Below, in pieces: positions 1 through 6,097 of a stretch of DNA of 22,959 bases. Position 1 is the stretch's first letter. Every line of letters starts with the position of its first letter. The stretch comes from Streptomyces novaecaesareae (GTDB taxonomy: Bacteria; Actinomycetota; Actinomycetes; Streptomycetales; Streptomycetaceae): NCBI RefSeq assembly GCF_000716875.1, contig NZ_JNWQ01000100.1:1-22959 (forward strand). Direction: 5' to 3'. Under the pieces are notes generated by a model, which saw nothing but the letters and a program-made list of their open reading frames with translations, was not told where the DNA came from and did not search any database. Position numbers and translations under genes: made by a program.

Positions 1-157
1 TCACGCTCACAAGCTAGCGATGCCGCAGGTCAAGGATCAAATCTGCGGGTCAGAGCACTGCGGTCCGCCTTGACGGCGAATCGCAGCCCGTTGCCCTGCC
101 CCGCAGGAAGTCCAAATCCTCCCCGACCCAAAGGCCGGGGTCTCCTAGGAGGTTCAG
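1..157 (+). promoter_or_regulatory. Structured upstream/leader region of the first GNAT gene
   Basis: No gene is seen here. The stretch is dense in possible RNA pairings: CCGCAG at 23-28 with CTGCGG at 43-48; CTGCG at 58-62 with CGCAG at 82-86; CCTGC at 95-99 with GCAGG at 103-107; and CCCCGACC at 121-128 with GGCCGGGG at 133-140 (one mismatch). The CTGCGG and CCGCAG copies could swap partners. The last 16 bases hold GGTCTCC-T-AGG (139-149) and a perfect 10-bp palindrome CTCCTAGGAG (142-151) that overlaps the ribosome site GGAGG at 148-152. CCTCC at 117-121 could also mask that site. Structure is seen; regulatory function is inference. Confidence 0.4.
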
Positions 158-637
158 ATGAGCGACAACCCCACCGCCCGCTGGCGCGTGTCCGGGCCCG
201 AGGCCGCCGACTTCGCCGCCTGGCGTGAACTCTTCGGTGGGTACTGCGAGTTCTACCGGGTGCCGTGCCCGGAGGAGAAGGCCGGGCTGGTGTGGTCCTG
301 GCTCATGGATCCGGCCCATGAACTGTCCGGGCTGCTGGTTCGGGACGGCGAGGGGCGGCCGGTCGGGCTCGCCCACTACCGGCCGTTCTCCCGGCCGCTG
401 CACGGGGCGGTCGGCTGCTTCCTGGACGACCTCTTCGTCGTGCCGCAGGTGCGCGGCGGCGGGGCGGTGGACCTGCTGCTGGCCCGGTTGCGGGAGATCG
501 CCGCCGAGCGCGGCTGGAACACCGTGCGCTGGATCACCTCCGAGACCAACTACCGGGCCCGCGGCAAGTACGACCAGGTCGCCACCCGGACCCCGTTCCT
601 CACCTACGACATGGCTCCGGACGCCCCGTCGAGCTAG
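158..637 (+). CDS. GNAT family N-acetyltransferase
   Basis: This 159-residue protein is a GNAT-fold acyltransferase, expected to move an acetyl group from acetyl-CoA to an amine; the substrate cannot be told. The acetyl-CoA pyrophosphate loop is visible as QVRGGGA in the middle of the chain (around residues 97-103), after the beta strand DDLFVVP, and is followed by the usual helix. Length is normal for a single-domain GNAT. The ATG start is fixed by a strong GGAGG at 148-152 with 5 nt spacing. The gene stands alone, 127 bp before the CAP-domain gene on the same strand, and its upstream region shares GGTCTCC-N-AGG with the next two genes. Family assignment is secure, function is unknown. Confidence 0.88.
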   Translation: MSDNPTARWRVSGPEAADFAAWRELFGGYCEFYRVPCPEEKAGLVWSWLMDPAHELSGLLVRDGEGRPVGLAHYRPFSRPLHGAVGCFLDDLFVVPQVRGGGAVDLLLARLREIAAERGWNTVRWITSETNYRARGKYDQVATRTPFLTYDMAPDAPSS

Positions 638-686
638 TCACGTCCTACGGCCGCGACCGAGCCGCCGGACATTCGTTCGGACTTTC

Positions 687-719
687 TGTTATCGGCGCGC
701 TGCCGGGAGGTCTCCCAGG
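687..719 (+). promoter_or_regulatory. Bipartite promoter-like element upstream of the first CAP gene
   Basis: TGTTATC at 687-693 is followed after exactly 15 nt by GGTCTCCCAGG at 709-719. The same two blocks with the same 15-nt gap occur at 1901-1933 before the sigma-CAP gene. The spacing suits an ECF-type -35/-10 pair and would put transcription start about 40 nt before the GTG at 765. The shared element is seen; assigning it to the neighbouring sigma factor is inference. Confidence 0.5.
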
Positions 720-764
720 TGTCGGCACCCGACCAGCCGGCCCGGAGACAGAAAGCGTGACCAC

Positions 765-1766
765 GTGAACAGCGACGACAGGACGACCATCCTCCCGGCG
801 ACGGGAGAGGACGGCGGTGCGGGCGGGGCCCACGGCCGCCCCGGTGGCCGGGCCGCCCGGCGGGCCGCCGAGCGGCACGCCGGCCGGGGGCGTCGGGCGC
901 GGCGGCGTGGCGGGCTGGTGCCGGTCACCGCGGTGGTCGCGGCGGTGGCGGGCACCGGGCTGATAGCCGCGCTGGCCGGGGCCGGGTACGCGGCGTACGG
1001 CGGCAAGCAGACCGACCGGGACGTCGCGGGCCAGGCGCTGGCCGCCGATGCGCTGATCGCCGCCGAGGTCGGTACGCACGCGGGCATCCAGGTGCCCGGC
1101 GCCGGGGTCGCGGACCCGGCCCTTCCGGTGCCGTCGGGCAGTCCGGCGGCGACCGACCCGGCCACCGCCCCGGCCGCCGACCCGGGCGCCCCGGCCACCC
1201 CGTCCGCCACCACCCCGGCCTCCCCGACGGCACCGGCGCCCGCGACCCCGAGCCCGGCCGCCTCCGACTCCGCCGCCAAGGCGACCGCGAGCGCCACCCG
1301 GACCGCCGCCGCGGCCGCAGCGCCGACCACCGCCCGGCGGACCGCCTCCGCGCCGGCCACCCCGGTGGGCGGCGGCGCTTCCGCCTCGTACGCGCAGCAG
1401 GTGGTGGATCTGGTCAACGCCGAGCGCGCCAAGGCCGGTTGCGGACCGGTCAGCAGCGAACCGCGGCTGGCGAGCGCGGCCCAGTCGCACAGCGACGACA
1501 TGGCCGACCGCAACTACTTCGACCACGCCAGCCCCGAGGGCTACCACGCCGACCACCGGATCGAGGCCACCGGCTACCGCTGGAGCACCTGGGGCGAGAA
1601 CATCGCCCGCGGCCAGAAGGATCCGGCCGCCGTGATGGACGCATGGATGAACAGCCCCGGCCACCGCGCCAACATCCTGAACTGCGCCTTCAAGCAACTG
1701 GGTGTCGGGGTGCGGACCGGTTCCGGCGGCCCGTGGTGGACGCAGGTGTTCGCCGCCCCGGCCTGA
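765..1766 (+). CDS. Membrane-anchored CAP/SCP-domain protein
   Basis: This 333-residue protein has a cytoplasmic N-terminus of about 48 residues ending in a very Arg-rich stretch, one hydrophobic helix (about 49-75, starting LVPVTAVVAAVAG), a long Ala/Pro/Thr linker (roughly 105-205) and a C-terminal CAP (cysteine-rich secretory/SCP-like) domain. The CAP signatures are clear: VDLVNAERAKAGC, HSDDMA, FDHASPEGY, GYRW...WGENIARGQ, WMNSPGHRANIL and WWTQVF. Two Cys (GCGP and NCAF) probably form a disulfide. The single helix and basic N-terminus suggest C-terminus outside. The GTG start is chosen because upstream codons are not protein-like and the leader element ends about 45 nt before it; the ribosome site (GGAGA near 743-747) is weak, so the start is moderately sure. 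The role of bacterial CAP proteins is largely unknown. The next gene carries a related CAP domain, and a 45-bp segment is almost identical between them. Confidence 0.85.
   Translation: MNSDDRTTILPATGEDGGAGGAHGRPGGRAARRAAERHAGRGRRARRRGGLVPVTAVVAAVAGTGLIAALAGAGYAAYGGKQTDRDVAGQALAADALIAAEVGTHAGIQVPGAGVADPALPVPSGSPAATDPATAPAADPGAPATPSATTPASPTAPAPATPSPAASDSAAKATASATRTAAAAAAPTTARRTASAPATPVGGGASASYAQQVVDLVNAERAKAGCGPVSSEPRLASAAQSHSDDMADRNYFDHASPEGYHADHRIEATGYRWSTWGENIARGQKDPAAVMDAWMNSPGHRANILNCAFKQLGVGVRTGSGGPWWTQVFAAPA
1404..1448 (+). repeat. 45-bp coding repeat, copy 1 (CAP domain)
   Basis: The segment coding VDLVNAERAKAGCGP matches 3212-3256 in the sigma-CAP gene at 44 of 45 positions (T1409 versus C3217), while the flanking CAP-coding DNA is clearly more divergent. 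Confidence 0.9.
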
Positions 1767-1900
1767 CCCGCCCTCGTACGGGCCACGCCCGCGCCCCCGT
1801 CCGAGCCCCCGCCCCTCGCCTCCGCCCTCGCTCCCGCCCGCACCGACCGGCCCGATGCGGTCGTCGAGCCGGGCCGATTTTCCGATTCCGCGCACATTGT

Positions 1901-1933
1901 TGTTATCTGATCACTCCCCACGGGTCTCCGAGG
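1901..1933 (+). promoter_or_regulatory. Bipartite promoter-like element upstream of the sigma-CAP gene
   Basis: TGTTATC (1901-1907), 15 nt, then GGTCTCCGAGG (1923-1933): the same blocks and gap as at 687-719. The start codon at 1976 is 43 nt past the element, compared with 46 nt for the first CAP gene. The gap between the blocks differs in sequence (only the spacing is kept), which favours a bipartite protein-binding site over a simple duplicated stretch. An autoregulated ECF promoter is the inferred role. Confidence 0.5.
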
Positions 1934-1975
1934 AGGCAGCGGCGGACGGAAACACGGCAAGACGGAGTGCGGACC

Positions 1976-3580
1976 ATGAACGCTGATGTGCAGAACAGGG
2001 CCGGAACGACCCTGGTACTCGCGGCGCAGGCAGGCGACCGGCAGGCCCAGGAGGCGCTGGTCGCCGCCTGGCTGCCGCTCGTCTACAACGTGGCCGGCCG
2101 CGCCCTTGGCGGCCACGCCGACGTGGACGACGTCGCGCAGGAGACCATGATTCGCGCCCTGGACGGGCTGGACGGGCTCCGCGACCCGGAGTCGTTCCGC
2201 TCCTGGCTGGTCGCCATCACCATGAACCAGGTCCGCCGCCGACACGCCGCCGGCCAGCAGCAGCCGACCGTCGGCGGGCTGGACGAGACCTGGGAGGTCG
2301 CCGACCCGCGGGCCGACTTCACCGACCTCACCATCCTGCGCCTCGGCCTCTCCGGCCAGCGCCGCGAGGTCGCCGAAGCCACCCGCTGGCTCGACCCCGA
2401 CGACCGCGAACTGCTCGCCCTGTGGTGGATGGAGGCCGCCGGCGAACTCACCCGCGCCGAACTCGCCGAAGCCCTCGACCTGAGCCCCCAGCACACCGCC
2501 GTCCGCGTCCAGCGGATGAAGAAGCAGCTCGAAGCCGGCCGCGTCGTCGTCCGCGCGCTCGGCGCCTACCCCCGCTGCCCGGGACTGACCGAGGTCACCA
2601 CCGGCTTCGACGGCACCCCGAACTCGGTCTGGCGCAAGCGCATCGCCCGCCACATCCGCAGCTGCGCCGCCTGCGACGGCCTCGGCCGCGACCTGTTCCC
2701 GGCCGAGGGACTGCTGGCCGGCCTCGTCCTGGTGCCGATCCCGCTCGACTCGCCCCTGCTGCTGCACTTCCAGCACACCGCGGCCACCGTCGCGGCCCAG
2801 AGCGCTGCCGGAGTCGGAACCGGAGCCGGAGCGGGGTCCGGTACGGGCCTGGGCACCGGCTCCGGGTCGGGAGCCGGCGCGCACGCCGGCGCGGGAGGCC
2901 ACGGCGGCTGGGCCGGCACCGCCGCCCGCAAGGCCGTCCTGGCGAGCGGTGCGGCCGCCGCGGTCGCCGTGACCACCCTCGCGCTGGTCTGGCCGCAGCA
3001 AGCCGAGCCCCCGCGGGCCGCGGCGCCGGAGCCCAGCTCACCGGCCACCGCCCTCGACACCCCGGCGGTCGCGGCCGCCCCGGTGGCGGTCGTCCCCTCG
3101 CCCGTGACGACGCCCACGCCCACGGAGACCCCGACCCCGACGCCCACCCCCTCGCCGACCCCGACCCGTACGGTCACGGCGGCCCCGGCGCCCAACCCGG
3201 AGCGCCAGCTGGTGGACCTGGTCAACGCCGAGCGCGCCAAGGCCGGTTGCGGACCGCTGCGGATCGACCCCCGGCTGCACACCGCCGCCCAGAAGCACGC
3301 GGAGGACATGGCCACCCGGGGCTTCTTCGACCACGTGAACCCGGACGGAGTCCGCGCCGACGCCCGGATCACCGCCGTCGGCTACCGCTGGTCCCAGTGG
3401 GGCGAGAACCTCGACCGGGGCCCGACCACCCCGGCCGCCGTCTTCGCCCGCTGGATGGACGGCGGCATCCACCAGTCCAACATGCTCGACTGCGGCTTCA
3501 AGGACATCGGCGTCGGCCTCGCGACCAACTCGGCCGGCACGCCGTACTGGACCCAGGACCTCGGAGCGCCGATGTCCTGA
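1976..3580 (+). CDS. ECF sigma factor fused to zinc anti-sigma motif, TM helix and CAP domain
   Basis: This 534-residue protein has a sigma-70 region 2 (about 12-90, with DVDDVAQETMIRAL and SFRSWLVAITMNQVRRR), a region 4 (about 133-188, helix-turn-helix in TRAELAEALDLSPQHTAVRVQRMKK), a zinc anti-sigma-like motif H226-x3-C230-x2-C233, a Gly-rich stretch (279-311), one hydrophobic helix (about 320-340), a Thr/Pro linker (to about 405, including a TPTP run) and a C-terminal CAP domain (407-534). The sigma half should be cytoplasmic and the CAP half outside. Sigma factors with a C-terminal zinc motif and helix are known in actinobacteria; a CAP domain as the outer module is unfamiliar to me. The CAP domain is divergent: the SPGHRAN motif of its neighbour reads GGIHQSN, and GENIARGQ reads GENLDRGP. 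The ATG has GGAG at 1964-1967. No separate anti-sigma gene lies nearby, so control is probably in cis. Confidence 0.88.
   Translation: MNADVQNRAGTTLVLAAQAGDRQAQEALVAAWLPLVYNVAGRALGGHADVDDVAQETMIRALDGLDGLRDPESFRSWLVAITMNQVRRRHAAGQQQPTVGGLDETWEVADPRADFTDLTILRLGLSGQRREVAEATRWLDPDDRELLALWWMEAAGELTRAELAEALDLSPQHTAVRVQRMKKQLEAGRVVVRALGAYPRCPGLTEVTTGFDGTPNSVWRKRIARHIRSCAACDGLGRDLFPAEGLLAGLVLVPIPLDSPLLLHFQHTAATVAAQSAAGVGTGAGAGSGTGLGTGSGSGAGAHAGAGGHGGWAGTAARKAVLASGAAAAVAVTTLALVWPQQAEPPRAAAPEPSSPATALDTPAVAAAPVAVVPSPVTTPTPTETPTPTPTPSPTPTRTVTAAPAPNPERQLVDLVNAERAKAGCGPLRIDPRLHTAAQKHAEDMATRGFFDHVNPDGVRADARITAVGYRWSQWGENLDRGPTTPAAVFARWMDGGIHQSNMLDCGFKDIGVGLATNSAGTPYWTQDLGAPMS
3212..3256 (+). repeat. 45-bp coding repeat, copy 2 (CAP domain of sigma fusion)
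   Basis: This is the partner of 1404-1448 with a single C/T difference, coding the first helix of the CAP domain. Such identity at silent positions between otherwise diverged domains suggests recent duplication or gene conversion. Confidence 0.9.
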
Positions 3581-3600
3581 CCGGGCGGGAGGGTACGGCC

Positions 3601-3837
3601 CTACGTCGGTGTGACCGCGATCAGCCCGTCCGCCGAGCCGGTCACGAAACCGGTGGCCTGCCCGACGACACCGCCCGCGTCGCCGACCTGGCCCGGCACC
3701 AGGTCCGGCGCGCTGCTCAGCGGCCCGGGCAGACCCTCCTGCCCGCCGACGGCACTGGCGTGCGCACTCGGCGCGGTGAGGGAGGCCACGAAGCCCACGG
3801 CGAGCGAGGCGACGGCGAGCATGCTGCGCTTCTTCAT
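3601..3837 (-). CDS. Small secreted protein, unknown function
   Basis: The 78-residue product begins MKKRSMLAVASLAVGFVASL and has a Sec signal peptide with likely cleavage after APSAHA (about residue 27), leaving a mature chain of about 51 residues rich in Gly, Val and Ala without Cys. It is neither a chaplin (no paired Cys or chaplin core) nor a rodlin by eye. It converges on the sigma-CAP gene with 20 bp between the stops. No clear ribosome site precedes the ATG. GTCCAACG (3843-3850) and CGTTGGAC (3893-3900) form an 8-bp inverted repeat in its leader that would place a stem just before the start codon. The signal peptide is persuasive; the function is not known. Confidence 0.7.
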   Translation of the reverse strand: MKKRSMLAVASLAVGFVASLTAPSAHASAVGGQEGLPGPLSSAPDLVPGQVGDAGGVVGQATGFVTGSADGLIAVTPT

Positions 3838-4077
3838 GGCCGGTCCAACGAGACTGCGCCGGAAGGGTTACGGCGGCAGCCGCGCGCGAAGACGTTGGAC
3901 GGCCCGCGAGCCGACCGGGACTCAGGCCGGGCGGCGGGCGGGCCGTGGGAACCACCATGGCCCCACCCGCCCCTGCCGGTCAGGAGCGCACACGGGGCGG
4001 TCGGACGCAAACCGGCGCGCCGGGGCGTGCACCAGCCGCTTCGGGCCCGTGTTCGAACCCCCGTCTGCGAGGCGACG

Positions 4078-4100
4078 CTCCCCCAGCCTTCGGCCGGGAG
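4078..4100. repeat. Intergenic hairpin resembling a dispersed Streptomyces repeat
   Basis: CTCCC (4078-4082) pairs with GGGAG (4096-4100), and inside it GCC pairs with GGC around a TTC loop; the hairpin is followed by GTACCCCCAC. Similar CTCCCCCAG...GGGAGGTACCCCCA elements occur in many Streptomyces intergenic regions, as I recall them. Other copies would have to be found outside this window. Confidence 0.4.
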
Positions 4101-4201
4101 GTACCCCCACCTCCGTCTTGCGATGCACGCACCCCAGCGCCGCGCGCTGATCCGACGCGAATTGTCAGACACGCCCTCGTGGACCTCGGACCGGCGGGGG
4201 C

Positions 4202-4218
4202 ACGATCGGTCCGATCGT
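4202..4218. promoter_or_regulatory. 17-bp palindrome, operator candidate
   Basis: ACGATCGG, one central T, then CCGATCGT: 8-bp perfect arms. It lies between divergent genes, about 75 bp before a possible -10 box of the sugar kinase gene. No regulator gene adjoins it, so the binding protein is unknown. Confidence 0.35.
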
Positions 4219-4306
4219 CGCTCCGGGGCCCGACGACACACCGTCGTCCCCCGGACGGCTCACGGTGATGGCGCGGCCCCCGCCGGCCCCCTAGCGTCGG
4301 AAGTGC

Positions 4307-4362
4307 CTCGTCCCCTGACGGACGAGCCACGGCCGCCGGACCTGGCCAGGTCCGGCGGCCGT
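4307..4362 (+). terminator. Two adjacent stem-loops, attenuator or terminator candidate
   Basis: The first stem is CTCCGTCC-like: CTCGTCC (4307-4313) with GGACGAG (4320-4326), loop 6 nt. Two bases later comes a perfect 34-bp palindrome (4329-4362, 17-bp arms centred at 4345/4346). Neither flanking gene ends here: the secreted gene and the sugar kinase gene point away from each other. If transcription starts near 4304, these stems sit in the kinase leader and could act as an attenuator. There is no U-tract. Confidence 0.4.
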
Positions 4363-4462
4363 ACTGTGTGGCCGTACTGTGCTGCCCCGGTGCTGCCCGC
4401 CCGGTGCGCCCCGTAGGCTGGCGGACGAGAGGACGCCCGCGTACCGGATGCCAGGAGCCGCC

Positions 4463-5392
4463 GTGACCAGCCCAGTTCCGCCCGTTCTGGTGATCGGTGA
4501 GTGCGTGGCCGACATCGTCCGTTCGGAAGGCGCCCCGGACGAGGTGCACCCCGGCGGCAGCCCCGCGAACGTCGCGTACGGCCTGGCCCGGCTGGGCCGC
4601 CCGGCTACGCTGCTCACCGAGCTGGGGCCGGACGACAACGGCCGGCTGATCCGCGCGCACCTGGAGTCGGCGGGCGTGCTGGTCCGGGCCGCGGAGGTGG
4701 CGCGGACGCCGTCGGCCGTGGTGCGGCTGGACGGCGAGGGCCGGGCCCGGTACACCTTCGACATCGGTTGGACGCTCCCGCCGACGGAGCTCGCCGAGGC
4801 GCCCGCCGCGATCCACCTCGGATCGATCGGCGCGGTGACCGAGCCGGGCGCGGCGGCGGTGCTGGCGCTGGTGGAGCGGTGGCGCGGGCGGGTGCCGGTC
4901 AGCTACGACCCCAATGTGCGCCCGGCGCTGATGGGGGAGCGGGCGGAGGCGCTCCGGCGGGTCGAGCGCTGTGTGGCGCTGAGCGACCTGGTGAAGGCGA
5001 GCGACGAGGACCTGGCCTGGCTCTACCCGGGCGAGCGGCCGGAGGCGGTCGCCGAGCGCTGGCTGTCCCTGGGGCCCTCCGTGGTCGCGGTGACCCTCGG
5101 CGCCGAGGGCGCGTTCGCCCGCACCGCCGAGGGCGGACGCGCACAGGCCCCGGCCGTCCCGGTGCCGGTCGCGGACACCGTGGGGGCCGGGGACTCCTTC
5201 ATGGCCGCCTTCCTGTACGCCCGCGCGACCGGCGCCGACCTCCCGACCTGCCTGACCCACGCGGTGACGGCCGCCGCCCTGACCGTCGCCCGCCCGGGCG
5301 CCAACCCGCCGTCCGAGGCCGAGCTGGCGGCCGCCCTGGCGGACCGGCGCAGCGCCGACCGGATCAACTCACGGTCTGCTCAAGGGCAGTGA
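4463..5392 (+). CDS. PfkB-family sugar kinase (fructokinase-like)
   Basis: This 309-residue cytoplasmic kinase should phosphorylate a sugar or nucleoside with ATP. Both PfkB signatures are present: the N-terminal GGSPANVAYGLARLG (around residues 29-43) and the C-terminal DTVGAGDSFMAAFLYA, whose GAGD holds the anion hole and catalytic Asp. YDPNVRP in the middle matches fructokinase-type members. GTG 4463 is chosen over ATG 4448 because AGGAG (4453-4457) sits 5 nt before it. Its last 29 bp overlap the end of the convergent GNAT gene. No sugar transporter or hydrolase adjoins it, so the substrate is open; fructose is a reasonable guess. Confidence 0.85.
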   Translation: MTSPVPPVLVIGECVADIVRSEGAPDEVHPGGSPANVAYGLARLGRPATLLTELGPDDNGRLIRAHLESAGVLVRAAEVARTPSAVVRLDGEGRARYTFDIGWTLPPTELAEAPAAIHLGSIGAVTEPGAAAVLALVERWRGRVPVSYDPNVRPALMGERAEALRRVERCVALSDLVKASDEDLAWLYPGERPEAVAERWLSLGPSVVAVTLGAEGAFARTAEGGRAQAPAVPVPVADTVGAGDSFMAAFLYARATGADLPTCLTHAVTAAALTVARPGANPPSEAELAAALADRRSADRINSRSAQGQ

Positions 5393-5903
5393 GCTCCTTG
5401 CCGTACCAGACCTCGGCGTACGGGCCGCCGTTGTAGGCGGGGATCTCCCGGTAGCCGTTGCGGAGGTAGAGCGCGCGGGCCTCGACCAGGTCGAGGCGGG
5501 TGTCGAGGACGATCCGCTCGGCGCCGAGGGCTCGGGCGGCCTCGTCGACGGCGGCGAGCAGGCGGGCGCCGCCGCCGGTGCCGCGCAGCTCGGGGCGGAC
5601 GTAGACGCGGGTCAGCTCGACGGTGGTGGCGTCGAGCCGGCGCAGCCCGGCGCAGGCGTGGGCGGTGCCGTCGTGACGGCCGATCAGGAACCGGCCGTCG
5701 GGGGCGGCGAGGTGGTCGCTGGGGGAGTCGGCGAGCCCGGACTCCAGTTGCTCGGGGGTGCCCTCCCGGCCGAGGTGCAGGCGGTAGTAGCGGTTGGCCA
5801 CGTCGTAGTAGTACTCGCGCAGCAGTTCCAGGGCCTCGGGCGTGGTCACGTCGGCCGTGGCGACGGTCCAGAGGTCGGGGCGGCGGGGCGCGTCGTTCGT
5901 CAT
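5364..5903 (-). CDS. GNAT family N-acetyltransferase
   Basis: The 179-residue protein has a GNAT core: LTRVYVRPELRGTGGGARLLAAV carries the acetyl-CoA loop (R-G-T-G-G-G), followed by ARALGAERIVLDT and the C-terminal signature ARALYLRNGYREI. The substrate is unknown; the motif pattern resembles small-molecule or amino-acid N-acetyltransferases. ATG 5903 (MTNDAPRR) is preferred over an upstream in-frame ATG at 5939, whose added residues are not family-like; no clear ribosome site is seen for either. It converges on the sugar kinase with a 29-bp coding overlap, so the two mRNAs are complementary at their ends. Confidence 0.85.
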   Translation of the reverse strand: MTNDAPRRPDLWTVATADVTTPEALELLREYYYDVANRYYRLHLGREGTPEQLESGLADSPSDHLAAPDGRFLIGRHDGTAHACAGLRRLDATTVELTRVYVRPELRGTGGGARLLAAVDEAARALGAERIVLDTRLDLVEARALYLRNGYREIPAYNGGPYAEVWYGKELTALEQTVS

Positions 5904-6097
5904 GCGCGCATGATCGACCGCCTGGTCAGGGCACCGCAATCGGTTTTCCGGGCTGGTCCGACGGCCGGCCGGTGCGGGCCCGGCAGGCGGCCGGTGCGGG
6001 CGGACGGCAAAGGAACGGCAAGGCGTCCGGCGCGCCGTTGCCCCGGGCGGGTGACGAGGGGATTGGCGGGGGTGCGCGGTGGGGGAGCAGTGCAGCT

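Larger units (their letters stand above)
3838..4462. other. Long intergenic region between divergent genes, rich in inverted repeats
   Basis: No convincing gene is seen in these 625 bp; the open frames present are not protein-like. It holds the leader of the small secreted gene, a hairpin at 4078-4100, a 17-bp palindrome at 4202-4218, a TAGCGT hexamer (4292-4297) that could be a -10 box for the sugar kinase, two strong stem-loops at 4307-4362, and a tandem copy of GGCCGTACTGTG (4357-4368 and 4370-4381). Confidence 0.6.

Noticed and set aside
225..764. Upstream extension of the first CAP gene to a start at 225
   Set aside because: It overlaps the GNAT gene in another frame, its translation is low-complexity Arg/Pro/Ser, and the GTG at 765 gives a complete membrane-anchored CAP protein.
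645..1895. Minus-strand frame opposite the first CAP gene
   Set aside because: Gly/Arg-rich translation without domains, no ribosome site, and opposite a secure gene.
1439..1975. Upstream extension of the sigma-CAP gene
   Set aside because: The residues are a shadow of the CAP gene; sigma region 2 begins just after ATG 1976, which has a ribosome site.
4041..4070. GTTCGAACCCCC as a tRNA T-loop
   Set aside because: The flanking bases do not pair as a T-stem on either strand and no acceptor or anticodon arm is found.
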